From positions 1 through 64,000 of the forward strand of contig CAYXAP010000002.1 in NCBI GenBank assembly GCA_964462035.1: a stretch of DNA of 64,000 bases. The letters are read 5' to 3'. The position numbers and the translations under genes were made by a program. This stretch comes from UBA1660 sp964462035. Lineage in GTDB: Bacteria > Myxococcota_A > Polyangia > Polyangiales > Houyiibacteriaceae. Below are positions 1-11,098 of this stretch, piece after piece (within the stretch, counting starts at the first letter, position 1; every line of letters starts with the position of its first letter). The notes under the pieces were generated by a model that saw only the letters and a list, made by a program, of their open reading frames with translations, was not told the DNA's origin and made no database searches.

Positions 1-55
1 CTTAAAATCGCTCGTGCTTCGGCACATGCGGGTTCGAACCCCGCCCCCGGCACCA
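1..55 (+). tRNA. tRNA-Leu(UAA), 3' part, cut by the window edge
   Basis: The window opens inside the anticodon loop: CTTAAAA reads as C32-U33-anticodon UAA-A37-A38. A long variable arm follows, with stem GTGC/GCAC closed by TTCG (14-25), which is typical of class II tRNAs. Then comes a T arm with GGTTCGAACC and an acceptor strand ending in an encoded CCA at 53-55. The order closely resembles known bacterial tRNA-Leu(UAA). The 5' half lies outside the window. Confidence 0.93.
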
Positions 56-64
56 ATACGTCTG

Positions 65-198
65 ACCGTCGCTCTACGCCTGACCATCCCGGGTGCGGCG
101 ACGGCAAGCCGGCGCAAGTTCTGGTCACGGCACCGTCGCTCTACGCCTGACCATCCCGGGTGCGGCGACGGCAAGCCGGCGCAAGTTCTGGTCACGGC
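65..198. repeat. 67-bp direct tandem repeat (two copies), REP-like
   Basis: Two nearly identical 67-bp units lie head to tail just after the tRNA: about 65-131 and 132-198. Each unit carries a perfect 7-bp inverted repeat, CCGTCGC and GCGACGG (66-72 with 98-104 in the first copy), and an internal GCCGGC palindrome, so each can fold as a hairpin. This fits a REP-type palindromic element beside the Y1-like transposase gene at 366-1694. The REP label is inferred; the repeat and the stems are read directly. Confidence 0.85.
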
Positions 199-365
199 GC
201 GGTCGCGGACGGAAGACGCGACCAAAACGGGCCAGTGCCCTCCGCCAGTCGGCAGCGAGCGACGCGGCTGCGTTCACCTCACCTCAATTTCGGCTCGCCC
301 TCGTGCTCCGCACATGGATGTGCACGACCCAGGCCATCTAAGTCGTGCGGTGCGCCCTGCGTCTG

Positions 366-1694
366 TCACTCGGAAGGTGGGTCTCCGCTCCGGTGCTTCC
401 TCGGCCGGCCCCGCCGAGTGTCGCGGCGAATGATGAGGCGACGTGGGTTCGTCCCGGCTCGCGGGCGAGGGTCCGAGCGATGCCGTGTCTCAGGTGGTGG
501 CCGGTCAGCACTCGTGGACGACTGTGCGCAGCCCTCCGACCGGTAGTCGAGCTCGTTGGCTTCGACCGTGGCGGTGGCGCTAGCAACGATGTCTGCGCGG
601 ACCTCGTTCAGCGCCGCCACTCGGTCGGCCGGGGACGCCGGATTTTCGACCAAGTCGTCGAGGACCTCATCCAAGAGGGCACCCGGCTGTGCCAGAAGCG
701 CGTCGTCGTCGGGGCGGTCCGCAACGGGCGCGCCATGATAGACGCGCTGTCCATATGTGCCGAATGGGAATGGTCGCGTGTCTCCCTCGAGTCTCTGCTG
801 ACGAACCTGTGCATGCTCTCTTCGAAAGGACTTTGTCTCAGTCGCCGCAGCGATGCGCTGCTGACGCCCAGCCTCTCCCCCGGCTCCGACTCGGAACGTC
901 GGAACACGCTGGCCGCTTGGCTCGGCCATCGACCGAGGCTCGTCGTATGGGTGGAGCCGCCGGAGCTTCTGCGCCCCCATCGCAGGAAACGTCCGAGCGG
1001 CCCGGACCCCCTTCAGCCCCTCTCGCGCCAACTTCCTCATGTGATGAATGGCGCCGTCCAGATCCCCGCCAAAGGCACGCATCACTTCCGGCGATGCTTC
1101 GGGATTGCACTGCAACTCTCTCGCTCGGTCACCGCCAAAGAACACGGGGGGCTTCTTCACCACGAGCCCTTCCGTCGCCCACATTCCGTACTCCAGCTGC
1201 CGACCCGGCATGTGTTCTGGACGTTCCACCAAGCCAGCGGCCGGTTGATTGAGGTAGTCGCAGGTCAGCTGGCTCATCTGAGCCGACGCGTCCAAGAGCC
1301 TGAGGTAGTGGGGGGGCCGTCCATCCCAGATCTGACGCGGTGGTTCGTACCCATGCTCGCGCAGCAGCTCGTTGAGTGCGCCACTCACATCCGAGTGGAG
1401 GCGGCGCGTGAACTCGGGCAAGTTCGGGTGCGAAGGAGTGACGTCGGTGTGGTGGTGTGTGACCACGAGCTTGCTCATATGTATCGAGACACCCGTGACG
1501 CGCGCTGCGTCCGCCAGCGCGTACAACCAGATCTCGTTCACGAGTGGATGCCACGGCGCCAAGAACGCTTTGCGAAACGATGTCCGCCTGCAGATGGAAG
1601 TCGTTGCTCCGCGCACATGGATGTACGGCTGGGTCACCGATCCTGCGCCCTTCATGGGCCGTGCCAGGCGAGGGACATGACATACTGGGCACAT
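366..1694 (-). CDS. Y1 (HUH)-superfamily, RAYT-like transposase-related protein
   Basis: Protein of 442 residues. The first 150 or so follow the order of Y1/REP-associated transposases: YIHVRGATTS where these proteins have the strand YHVTSRG, then a helix, then VVTHHHTDVT in place of the usual NHVHLL metal-binding HxH, and DYLNQPAAGLVERPEHMPG, which matches the Y1 ending YIHLNPVRAGLV..PxxYxWSS. PPHYLRLL holds a candidate catalytic tyrosine. The C-terminal 250 residues include FPFGTYGQRVYHGAP and look specific to a myxobacterial subfamily. The ATG at 1694 has GGAGG six bases upstream; an ATG at 1655 is possible. The last 40 or so residues are Arg/Pro-rich and may lie beyond the conserved fold. 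The gene sits between REP-like repeats on both sides. Whether it is active or domesticated cannot be told. Confidence 0.65.
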   Translation of the reverse strand: MCPVCHVPRLARPMKGAGSVTQPYIHVRGATTSICRRTSFRKAFLAPWHPLVNEIWLYALADAARVTGVSIHMSKLVVTHHHTDVTPSHPNLPEFTRRLHSDVSGALNELLREHGYEPPRQIWDGRPPHYLRLLDASAQMSQLTCDYLNQPAAGLVERPEHMPGRQLEYGMWATEGLVVKKPPVFFGGDRARELQCNPEASPEVMRAFGGDLDGAIHHMRKLAREGLKGVRAARTFPAMGAQKLRRLHPYDEPRSMAEPSGQRVPTFRVGAGGEAGRQQRIAAATETKSFRREHAQVRQQRLEGDTRPFPFGTYGQRVYHGAPVADRPDDDALLAQPGALLDEVLDDLVENPASPADRVAALNEVRADIVASATATVEANELDYRSEGCAQSSTSADRPPPETRHRSDPRPRAGTNPRRLIIRRDTRRGRPRKHRSGDPPSE

Positions 1695-1704
1695 GGCCCC
1701 CCCT

Positions 1705-1746
1705 CCGCCGGCGGCAGGTGGCGATTCCGCCGGCGGCCGCCGGCGG
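1705..1746. repeat. Three copies of palindrome CCGCCGGCGG upstream of the RAYT-like gene
   Basis: The perfect 10-bp palindrome CCGCCGGCGG occurs at 1705-1714, 1727-1736 and 1737-1746, the last two abutting. They lie directly upstream of the transposase-like gene, which is read leftward. They could be a REP-type target, an operator, or fold as cruciforms. Confidence 0.75.
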
Positions 1747-1832
1747 TCGTTCGGTCCGGTGTGACTTGACCGCCTGCCTCACAGACTTCTTCCGGGGGCC
1801 GCAGTCGGTGAACCGGCAGTTGCTTCACAGAG

Positions 1833-1955
1833 TTTTGCGGACCCGGGAGGGTAGCGGTGCTTCACGGATTTTTGCGGACCCGGGAGGGCTGCGCAGAACG
1901 GGCTTTTGCGGACGCGGGAGGGCTGCGCGAACGGACTCCTGCGGACCGGAGGCTT
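1833..1955. repeat. Degenerate 33-37-bp tandem repeat array
   Basis: A unit with core TTTTGCGGACCCGGGAGGG begins at 1833, 1870 and 1904, with a decayed fourth copy at about 1937, so the spacing is 37, 34 and 33 bases. Spacer bases vary (TAGCGGTGCTTCACGG, CTGCGCAGAACGGGC). No long frame is convincing here. The 1695-2078 interval holds only this array and the palindromes before it. Confidence 0.75.
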
Positions 1956-2078
1956 GCGTGGATTGGGGCGCGCCGCTACCGTGCGGGTCGCGGGCGTACC
2001 CCGATTCTCGGGGCCGCCACGTTCAGCGAGAACGAGAGACGTAGGCCGGCTCCCCCCGGCCGCGGAGAGGACACTGCC

Positions 2079-2492
2079 ATGCGCCGCCGGATGTTCCTGG
2101 GCAAGATCCACCGTTGCCGAATCACCCACGCCGACCTCGAGTACGAAGGCAGCGTGACCATCGACGCCGACCTCATGGAGGCCTCCGGCATTCTCGAGCA
2201 CGAAGAGGTCCACATCTGGAACGTGACCCGCGGCACGCGCCTCGTGACCTATGCCCTCGCCGGCCCCAGCGGCTCCAAGGTCATCTGCGTCAACGGCGCC
2301 GCCGCCCACCTCATGAGCGTCGGCGACACCGCGATCATCGCCAGCTTCGGCGAGATGAGCGACGAAGAAGCGCGCACGCACGTCCCCAAGGTCGTCCTCT
2401 GCGACGAGAACAACGACGTCATCGAGACCGGCCCCGAGCGCGCCGGGCCCCAGATGCCCCGGCACCTGGGCCCCGCACACCCCACGGCCTGA
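2079..2492 (+). CDS. panD: Aspartate 1-decarboxylase
   Basis: PanD decarboxylates L-aspartate to beta-alanine for pantothenate and coenzyme A synthesis in the cytoplasm. The 137-residue product matches the family's usual size and opens with MFLGKIHRCRITHADLEYEG. Gly24-Ser25 is the self-cleavage site that makes the pyruvoyl cofactor. GAAAHLM and the C-terminal VPKVVLCDENNDVIE are also typical. The ATG at 2079 was chosen because GAGAGG lies 8 bases upstream and it puts the cleavage pair at the E. coli position. An ATG four codons later would also give a full enzyme. The last 20 residues or so are an extra Pro/Gly-rich tail. The next gene starts 40 bases downstream on the same strand. Confidence 0.95.
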   Translation: MRRRMFLGKIHRCRITHADLEYEGSVTIDADLMEASGILEHEEVHIWNVTRGTRLVTYALAGPSGSKVICVNGAAAHLMSVGDTAIIASFGEMSDEEARTHVPKVVLCDENNDVIETGPERAGPQMPRHLGPAHPTA

Positions 2493-2532
2493 CCCCTCGA
2501 CGCGACCGCCACGGGCGCTTACAACGGGCGGG

Positions 2533-5400
2533 ATGCCGGACCCCGAACCCCGCCCACCGTCCACCACCCGGCTCAAGATCGGCCTCACGATCGCAACGCT
2601 GGGCCTGCTCTTCCTGGTCGCGCTCCCGGCCCTGGCCGGCTTCTACATCGACCTGCGCTTCTTCCGGAGCCTGGGCTTCGACGCCGTCTTCACGACGGTC
2701 GTCCGCACCCAGCTGAGCCTCTTCCTCGCGGTCGGCATCGGCTTTGCGCTGCTCCTCTACGGCAACGGCAAGCTCGCCCTCAAGCTCGCGCCCGAGGTCT
2801 CCCAGATCGGCCCACCCGAGCTCGTCCGCGCCCGCCGAGCCATCCGCTCCGGCCTCCGCCGCGCCGTCCCCATCGCGGCCCTGGGCCTCGGCATGGTCGC
2901 CGGCCTCGCCGCCTCCGACGAGCACCTGACCTACCTGCAGTGGGCCCACGCCACGCCCTTCGGCGAATCCGACCCTCTCCTGGGCCGCGACATCGCCTTC
3001 TACGTCTACACCCTCCCCTTCCTCGAGGGCATCCGCACGCTCCTCGTCTGGGGCTTCGGCCTCTCGTTGGTCCTCTCCGCCGCCCTCCACGTCCTGACCG
3101 GCGGGATCAGCGTCGCCCAGCTCACGCAGCGCCAACGCGGCCCCCGCATCGTCGGCGACCCGTCCTCCGATGCGCCGCCCGCCCGGCCGCAAGCAACTCG
3201 CCAAGCCCGCGCGCATCTCTGCGTCGTCGGCGCCCTCCTCCTGCTCGCGCTGACCATGGACGCCTGGCTCGCGATCCCCGAGCTGCTGTTCAGCGGCATG
3301 GGCCCGGTCGCCGGCGCGAGCTACGCCGACGCGACCGCGCGCCTGCCCATGCTCCAGGTGAAGGTCGCCGTCGGCGTCCTCGCCTCCCTGCTCGTGGGCA
3401 TCGCCGCGACCCGCAAGCGCGCCATCCTGATCGGCGCCGCCCTCGTCCTCTACTTCGGCGTCGACCTGCTCGGCGTCGGACTCTACCCATCGCTGGTCCA
3501 CCGCCTCAGCGTGCTCCCGAACGAGGCCCAGAAGGAGGGCCCCTACATCGAGCGCAACATCGAAGCCACGCGCGCCGGCTGGGGCCTCGACGCGGTCCTC
3601 GAACGCGACCTCGACGCGACGGACCCCCTCACGCTCGCGGACATCGAGGCCAACCACGCCACGATCGACAACGTCCGGCTCTGGGACCACCGCCCGCTCC
3701 TCGACACGTTCGCCCAGATCCAGGAGATCCGGACCTACTACGAGTTCGCGAGCGTCGACAACGACCGCTACATGATCGACGGAGAGCTTCGGCAGATCAT
3801 GCTCTCGCCACGCGAGCTGGCCACCGAGAGCCTTCCGAACCGCACGTGGATCAACGAGCGCTTCACGTTCACTCACGGCTACGGGCTCACCCTCGGCCCG
3901 GTGAACCAAGCGACCCCGGAGGGACTCCCCGAGCTCTATGTGCAGGACATCCCGCCGGTGTCCACCAGCCGAGACCTCGATGTGACGCGCCCAGAGATCT
4001 ATTACGGCGAGCTCTCGAACGATCACGTCTTCGTGCGCACGGGCGCCCGCGAGTTCGACCACCCTTCCGGCGACGAGAACGTCTACGCCACCTACGAAGG
4101 CTCCGGCGGCATCCGCCTCGACTCGGCGCTCACCCGCATGGCCTTCGCCATGGACTCGGGCGGTTTCAAGCTGCTCCTCTCCGACGAGATCGACGATGAC
4201 TCTCGCGTCCTCCTGCACCGTGGGATCCGCGAGCGGGTCCGCACCCTCGCGCCCTTCCTCCGCTACGATCGCGACCCTTACATGGTCGTGCGCGACGACG
4301 GCTCGCTGGTGTGGATCCAGGACGCCTACACGGAGACGTCGCGCTACCCCTACTCGCAGCCCGACGAGCGCGGCATCAACTACGTGCGCAACTCGGTGAA
4401 GGTCGTCATCGACGCCTACCACGGGAAGGTCACGTTCTACGTATCCGACCAGGTCGATCCGCTCATCCACACCTGGAGGAGCATCTTCCCCACGCTCTTC
4501 GAGGACCTCGAGACGATGCCCGCCGATCTGCGCCGGCACCTCCGCTACCCCGAGGACCTCTTCCACGCCCAGACCGAGATGTTCACCGTCTACCACATGG
4601 GCGATCCCGAAGACGTCTACGACCGCGAGGACCAGTGGGAGGTGCCCGCGCTCGCCGGCGAGGACGGCCGCCGCCGCATGGAGCCCTACTACACGGTGAT
4701 GCGGCTCCCCGAAGAGGACGAGGCAGAGCTGGTCCTCATGATCCCCTACACGCCGAAGTCGAAGGCGAACCTCGCCGCCTGGATGGTCGCTCGGAACGAC
4801 GGCGACCATCGGGGCGAGCTGGTGGTCTACCGCTTCCCCAAGGACCGGCTGGTCTTCGGCCCGCAGCAGATCATGAACCGCATCCACCAGGACGCGGAGA
4901 TCTCCCGACAGGTCTCGCTCTGGGACCAGCGCGGCTCGCAAGCCATCTTCGGAACGCTCCTGGTGATCCCGGTGGAAGAGTCGCTGCTCTATGTCGCGCC
5001 GCTCTATCTGCGCTCCGAGAGCGGACGCATCCCGGAGCTCAAGCGGGTCATCGTGGTCTACGAGAGTCAGATCGCGATGGAGCCCACGCTCGACGGCGCC
5101 GTTCGCGCGATCTTCGGGGGCGAGAGCGAGACCGGCGAGATGGCCGCCGCCGAGCCGGCGACCGAGACGGAGACCGACGCGGCGACCGACGCGTCGGCCG
5201 AGACGACCAACGCACCCGCCAGCGAGCCGCAAAGCGCCGCCGCCACGGCCGCGAAGGACGCCTTCGACCGAGCGACGGCCGCGCAGCGCGCCGGGGACTG
5301 GGCCGCCTATGGCGAAGCGCTCGAGGAGCTCGGCGCCATCCTGGAACGCATGGCGAGCCAATCGGCGCCGGCACCCGCCGAGACCACGACCGAGCCGTAG
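2533..5400 (+). CDS. UPF0182 family membrane protein (COG1615)
   Basis: Protein of 955 residues with the UPF0182 plan. About seven membrane segments occupy residues 16-36, 58-76, 112-128, 163-188, 226-248, 278-293 and 296-316. A large non-membrane domain then runs to about 860. The segment FRSLGFDAVFTTVVRTQ after the first helix, NIEATRAGWGLD and TPKSKANLAAWMVARNDG are family-like. A final stretch of 90 or so residues is rich in Ala, Glu and Thr and looks disordered, a tail often seen in this family. The biochemical role is unknown. It follows panD by 40 bases, so co-transcription is possible. Its 3' end meets the convergent kinase gene with a gap of one base. Confidence 0.9.
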   Translation: MPDPEPRPPSTTRLKIGLTIATLGLLFLVALPALAGFYIDLRFFRSLGFDAVFTTVVRTQLSLFLAVGIGFALLLYGNGKLALKLAPEVSQIGPPELVRARRAIRSGLRRAVPIAALGLGMVAGLAASDEHLTYLQWAHATPFGESDPLLGRDIAFYVYTLPFLEGIRTLLVWGFGLSLVLSAALHVLTGGISVAQLTQRQRGPRIVGDPSSDAPPARPQATRQARAHLCVVGALLLLALTMDAWLAIPELLFSGMGPVAGASYADATARLPMLQVKVAVGVLASLLVGIAATRKRAILIGAALVLYFGVDLLGVGLYPSLVHRLSVLPNEAQKEGPYIERNIEATRAGWGLDAVLERDLDATDPLTLADIEANHATIDNVRLWDHRPLLDTFAQIQEIRTYYEFASVDNDRYMIDGELRQIMLSPRELATESLPNRTWINERFTFTHGYGLTLGPVNQATPEGLPELYVQDIPPVSTSRDLDVTRPEIYYGELSNDHVFVRTGAREFDHPSGDENVYATYEGSGGIRLDSALTRMAFAMDSGGFKLLLSDEIDDDSRVLLHRGIRERVRTLAPFLRYDRDPYMVVRDDGSLVWIQDAYTETSRYPYSQPDERGINYVRNSVKVVIDAYHGKVTFYVSDQVDPLIHTWRSIFPTLFEDLETMPADLRRHLRYPEDLFHAQTEMFTVYHMGDPEDVYDREDQWEVPALAGEDGRRRMEPYYTVMRLPEEDEAELVLMIPYTPKSKANLAAWMVARNDGDHRGELVVYRFPKDRLVFGPQQIMNRIHQDAEISRQVSLWDQRGSQAIFGTLLVIPVEESLLYVAPLYLRSESGRIPELKRVIVVYESQIAMEPTLDGAVRAIFGGESETGEMAAAEPATETETDAATDASAETTNAPASEPQSAAATAAKDAFDRATAAQRAGDWAAYGEALEELGAILERMASQSAPAPAETTTEP

Positions 5401-5401
5401 C

Positions 5402-6970
5402 TCAGCGCGCCAAGAGGAGCGCTCCGTAGCCGAGCGCGCCACCGAGCAGCAGCAGGATCACGGCGCCGAGCACCCAGCCCAGCGCCCGTGTCCCCGGCGT
5501 GACCGGCGGCGGGGGCGCCGCGCTCGAGGGCGGCCCCAGCGGAGGCGGCGTCGACGCGGGATGGAGAGCCGGGGCACGAGGTGGCGGGCTCGACGACGGC
5601 GCAGAGAAGCGGGGCCGCGGGGCCTCCGCCTCGGGGGGAGGCGTAGGGACTGGTTCGATCGCGCGGCGGGTCTGCGGAATCAGCTCACGAGAGCCAGAGG
5701 GTTCCTTCGGCGGCTGGAGCTGGCGCGACCCCGAAGGCTCTGCGGGCGGATGGAGCTGTCGCGACCCGGAGGGCTCCTTCGGGTGCTGCAGCAAGATCGG
5801 CTTCTGGCTGCCCCGCGCGAGCGAGGCCGCATCCAGGTCGACCACGGCGTGGACCGCGGGGGTGAGCGCGAACGCATCCGGGCTGATGTCCTGAGGCTGC
5901 ACGGGCACGGCACTGGTACCCACGACGGGAGCCACGTGCCGAAGCTGCTCGGCCAGGTAGGCCCACTTGGTTCCCACTACGGCCGCGAGGAGCTCCTCGG
6001 CGAAGGCCTTCATCGACGCCGGCCGATCCGCCGCCTTCTTACCCATCGCGTGCCGGATGGCCGCCTCGATCCCCGGCGGTACGTCGACCGCGGGGTTCAG
6101 ATCGGCGAGAGGGGGCGGCGGGTCCAGCAGGTGCTGGTTGATCACCGACATGAACGTGTTGCCATCGAAGGGCGGTTTCCCGGTCAGCGCCTCGAAGAGG
6201 ATGATCCCGAGCGAGTACACGTCCGCCCGCGGGTCCGTGGGCTGTCCGGTGCACTGCTCCGGCGGCATGTAGTGCGGCGTCCCGAAGACCATGCCGGTCT
6301 GGGTGAGCTTCCGCCCCGGCTCCCCCTCCATCTCGGTCTCGGTGATCTTCGCGAGGCCGAAGTCCACGACCTTCGCGAAGTCCGGCGAGCCGGTCGCGGG
6401 GTCGGTGATGAGGAAGATGTTCTCCGGCTTCAGATCGCGATGGACGATCCCGGCGGCGTGCGCGGCACCGAGCGCACTGCAGCACTGAATGATGATGGTC
6501 AGCGCTCGGTCCAGCGTGAGCGGCCCCCGCTCGAGGCGCGCGCCGAGATCCTCGCCATCGAGGAGCTCCATGACGAGGTACGCGAGCGCGTCCGGTCCAC
6601 CGAGCGGGCTCGGCGTCCGACCGAAGTCGAAGATGTCGACGATGTGCGCGTGGCCGAGCTTCGACGCGCTGCGCGCCTCTCGCTCGAAGCGCCCCATGGC
6701 CTGACCGTCGTCGTCGACGGCGCGGAGCACCTTGATGGCCACGGGCTTCTGGATCGCGAGCTGGCGACTCGCGTAGACGGTGCCCATGCCGCCCTTGCCC
6801 AGCACTCGCTGCAGCTCGTAGCGGCCATCGAGCCGAATGCCGACGAGTGGGTCGTCGAGGTCGGGCTGACGCGTGTGGTCCCGCGGCCCATCGCGAAGGC
6901 GAGCGCCGTCATAGGGGCAGAACGCCTCCCCCTCGGCATAGCGGCGCCGGCACTGCGGACAGGTGCGCAT
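5402..6970 (-). CDS. Membrane-anchored Ser/Thr protein kinase with N-terminal zinc ribbon
   Basis: Hanks-type kinase of 522 residues. A short ribbon (CPQC at 4-7, CPYDG at 18-22) precedes the catalytic domain at about 48-310. It has the glycine loop GKGGMG (58-63), Lys80 in VAIKVL, HRDLKPEN with Asp179, DFGLAK with Asp203, and MPPEQ in the activation segment, so all catalytic residues are present. A low-complexity linker follows, with EPSGSR repeated three times before QLHPP, QLQPP and ELIPQ, then Pro/Ser-rich sequence, a membrane helix at about 495-517 and a very short tail. The kinase domain should therefore be cytoplasmic. It is convergent with the UPF0182 gene and has no partner on its own strand. 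The substrate is unknown. Confidence 0.95.
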   Translation of the reverse strand: MRTCPQCRRRYAEGEAFCPYDGARLRDGPRDHTRQPDLDDPLVGIRLDGRYELQRVLGKGGMGTVYASRQLAIQKPVAIKVLRAVDDDGQAMGRFEREARSASKLGHAHIVDIFDFGRTPSPLGGPDALAYLVMELLDGEDLGARLERGPLTLDRALTIIIQCCSALGAAHAAGIVHRDLKPENIFLITDPATGSPDFAKVVDFGLAKITETEMEGEPGRKLTQTGMVFGTPHYMPPEQCTGQPTDPRADVYSLGIILFEALTGKPPFDGNTFMSVINQHLLDPPPPLADLNPAVDVPPGIEAAIRHAMGKKAADRPASMKAFAEELLAAVVGTKWAYLAEQLRHVAPVVGTSAVPVQPQDISPDAFALTPAVHAVVDLDAASLARGSQKPILLQHPKEPSGSRQLHPPAEPSGSRQLQPPKEPSGSRELIPQTRRAIEPVPTPPPEAEAPRPRFSAPSSSPPPRAPALHPASTPPPLGPPSSAAPPPPVTPGTRALGWVLGAVILLLLGGALGYGALLLAR

Positions 6971-7118
6971 CCCGCGCGAAAGGTACCACCACGGGGCCTA
7001 ATCGCGCAGATCCTGGGGGAGTTCGAATCCCGATCTGAAAGGCATCGAAATCGCCTTAGACCCTTTTGGTGACTCGTGCGTCGGAGCCCAGACCCCCCAC
7101 CCACGAGGAGAGGACCCG

Positions 7119-7352
7119 ATGAGGACCACGATCTTGATGCTCGCGCTCGCCTTCGCAGCGCCCGCCGCCGCCCAGAACGACAACGCCGATGTGACCGAAC
7201 ACACGTTCGACGATGCGTCCGAGGTCGAAGGCGGCCGGAGCACCCCTTGGGGCGAACGGCTCAACGCCCGCATGCGACTCCCGCGTCGCTCGCTGATCCG
7301 CCCCCGAACGAACTTCGCCCCCGAGCTGCTCAAGTCGGTCGAAGACATGTGA
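7119..7352 (+). CDS. Small exported protein (77 aa), tandem paralogue 1
   Basis: The product starts with a clean signal peptide, MRTTILMLALAFAAPAAAQ, cut after AAA or Q, leaving a mature chain under 60 residues. That chain is acidic first (NADVTEHTFDDASEVEG) and then has the basic block LPRRSLIRPRTNFAPELLKSVEDM. A strong ribosome site, GAGGAGAGG, lies about 6 bases before the ATG. The next gene is a paralogue starting 8 bases downstream, so the two form one unit. Similar short proteins ending in RxSLIRxRxxFVPELL are familiar from myxobacterial genomes but have no known function. Confidence 0.8.
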   Translation: MRTTILMLALAFAAPAAAQNDNADVTEHTFDDASEVEGGRSTPWGERLNARMRLPRRSLIRPRTNFAPELLKSVEDM

Positions 7353-7359
7353 GCGACCC

Positions 7360-7581
7360 ATGAAGACCACGATCGTCGCGCTGGCGATCGCCTTCGCCGA
7401 ACCCGCTGCGGCCCAGGACGATGGGCTCGTGGAGCACGAGTTCACCGACGCCGAGGAAGTGGGCGAGCTGCGTAAGGACGGCCTGGTGTGTCTGCGTCGC
7501 TGCCACACCGACCGCCGTTCCTTCATCCGCCCGCGCACGAACCTCGTGCCCGAGCTTCTCGACTCCATCCAGGCCATCTAG
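7360..7581 (+). CDS. Small exported protein (73 aa), tandem paralogue 2
   Basis: Paralogue of the preceding gene: signal peptide MKTTIVALAIAFAEPAAAQ, an acidic stretch with EHEFTDAEEV, and the shared C-terminal motif RRSFIRPRTNLVPELLDSI. It differs by two cysteines (CLRRC), absent from its partner, which could form a disulphide after export. Six bases separate the previous stop from GAGCGACCC and this ATG, so it is probably co-translated. The conserved basic tail motif suggests a shared binding partner at the envelope; this is inference only. Confidence 0.8.
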   Translation: MKTTIVALAIAFAEPAAAQDDGLVEHEFTDAEEVGELRKDGLVCLRRCHTDRRSFIRPRTNLVPELLDSIQAI

Positions 7582-7641
7582 GGACCGCGAGGCCCGGCTG
7601 TCACACCCCCGGGTCACACTGGTGAATTTTCACACGCCGAG

Positions 7642-7669
7642 TTGACCAACATTCTGAGGCGGGCATGCT
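7642..7669 (+). promoter_or_regulatory. Promoter for the amidohydrolase lipoprotein, leaderless geometry
   Basis: TTGACC at 7642-7647 is a near-consensus -35 box. After a 16-base spacer comes CATGCT at 7664-7669, a -10-like hexamer. The start codon follows after 6 bases at 7676, so transcription should begin at or next to the ATG. No ribosome site lies between. Confidence 0.6.
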
Positions 7670-7675
7670 GCCCCA

Positions 7676-11080
<3,405 letters not shown>

Positions 11081-11098
11081 GCGCCCGAGCCAAAGGGC

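Noticed and set aside
345..1769. Long rightward open frame (474 codons) over the transposase-like gene
   Set aside because: It is the opposite-strand shadow of the leftward Y1-like gene; its translation has no family-like order, while the leftward one does.
2419..5442. Leftward 1007-codon frame opposite the UPF0182 gene
   Set aside because: Its Val/Asp/Arg-rich, low-complexity sequence is typical of the antisense frame of a GC-rich gene.
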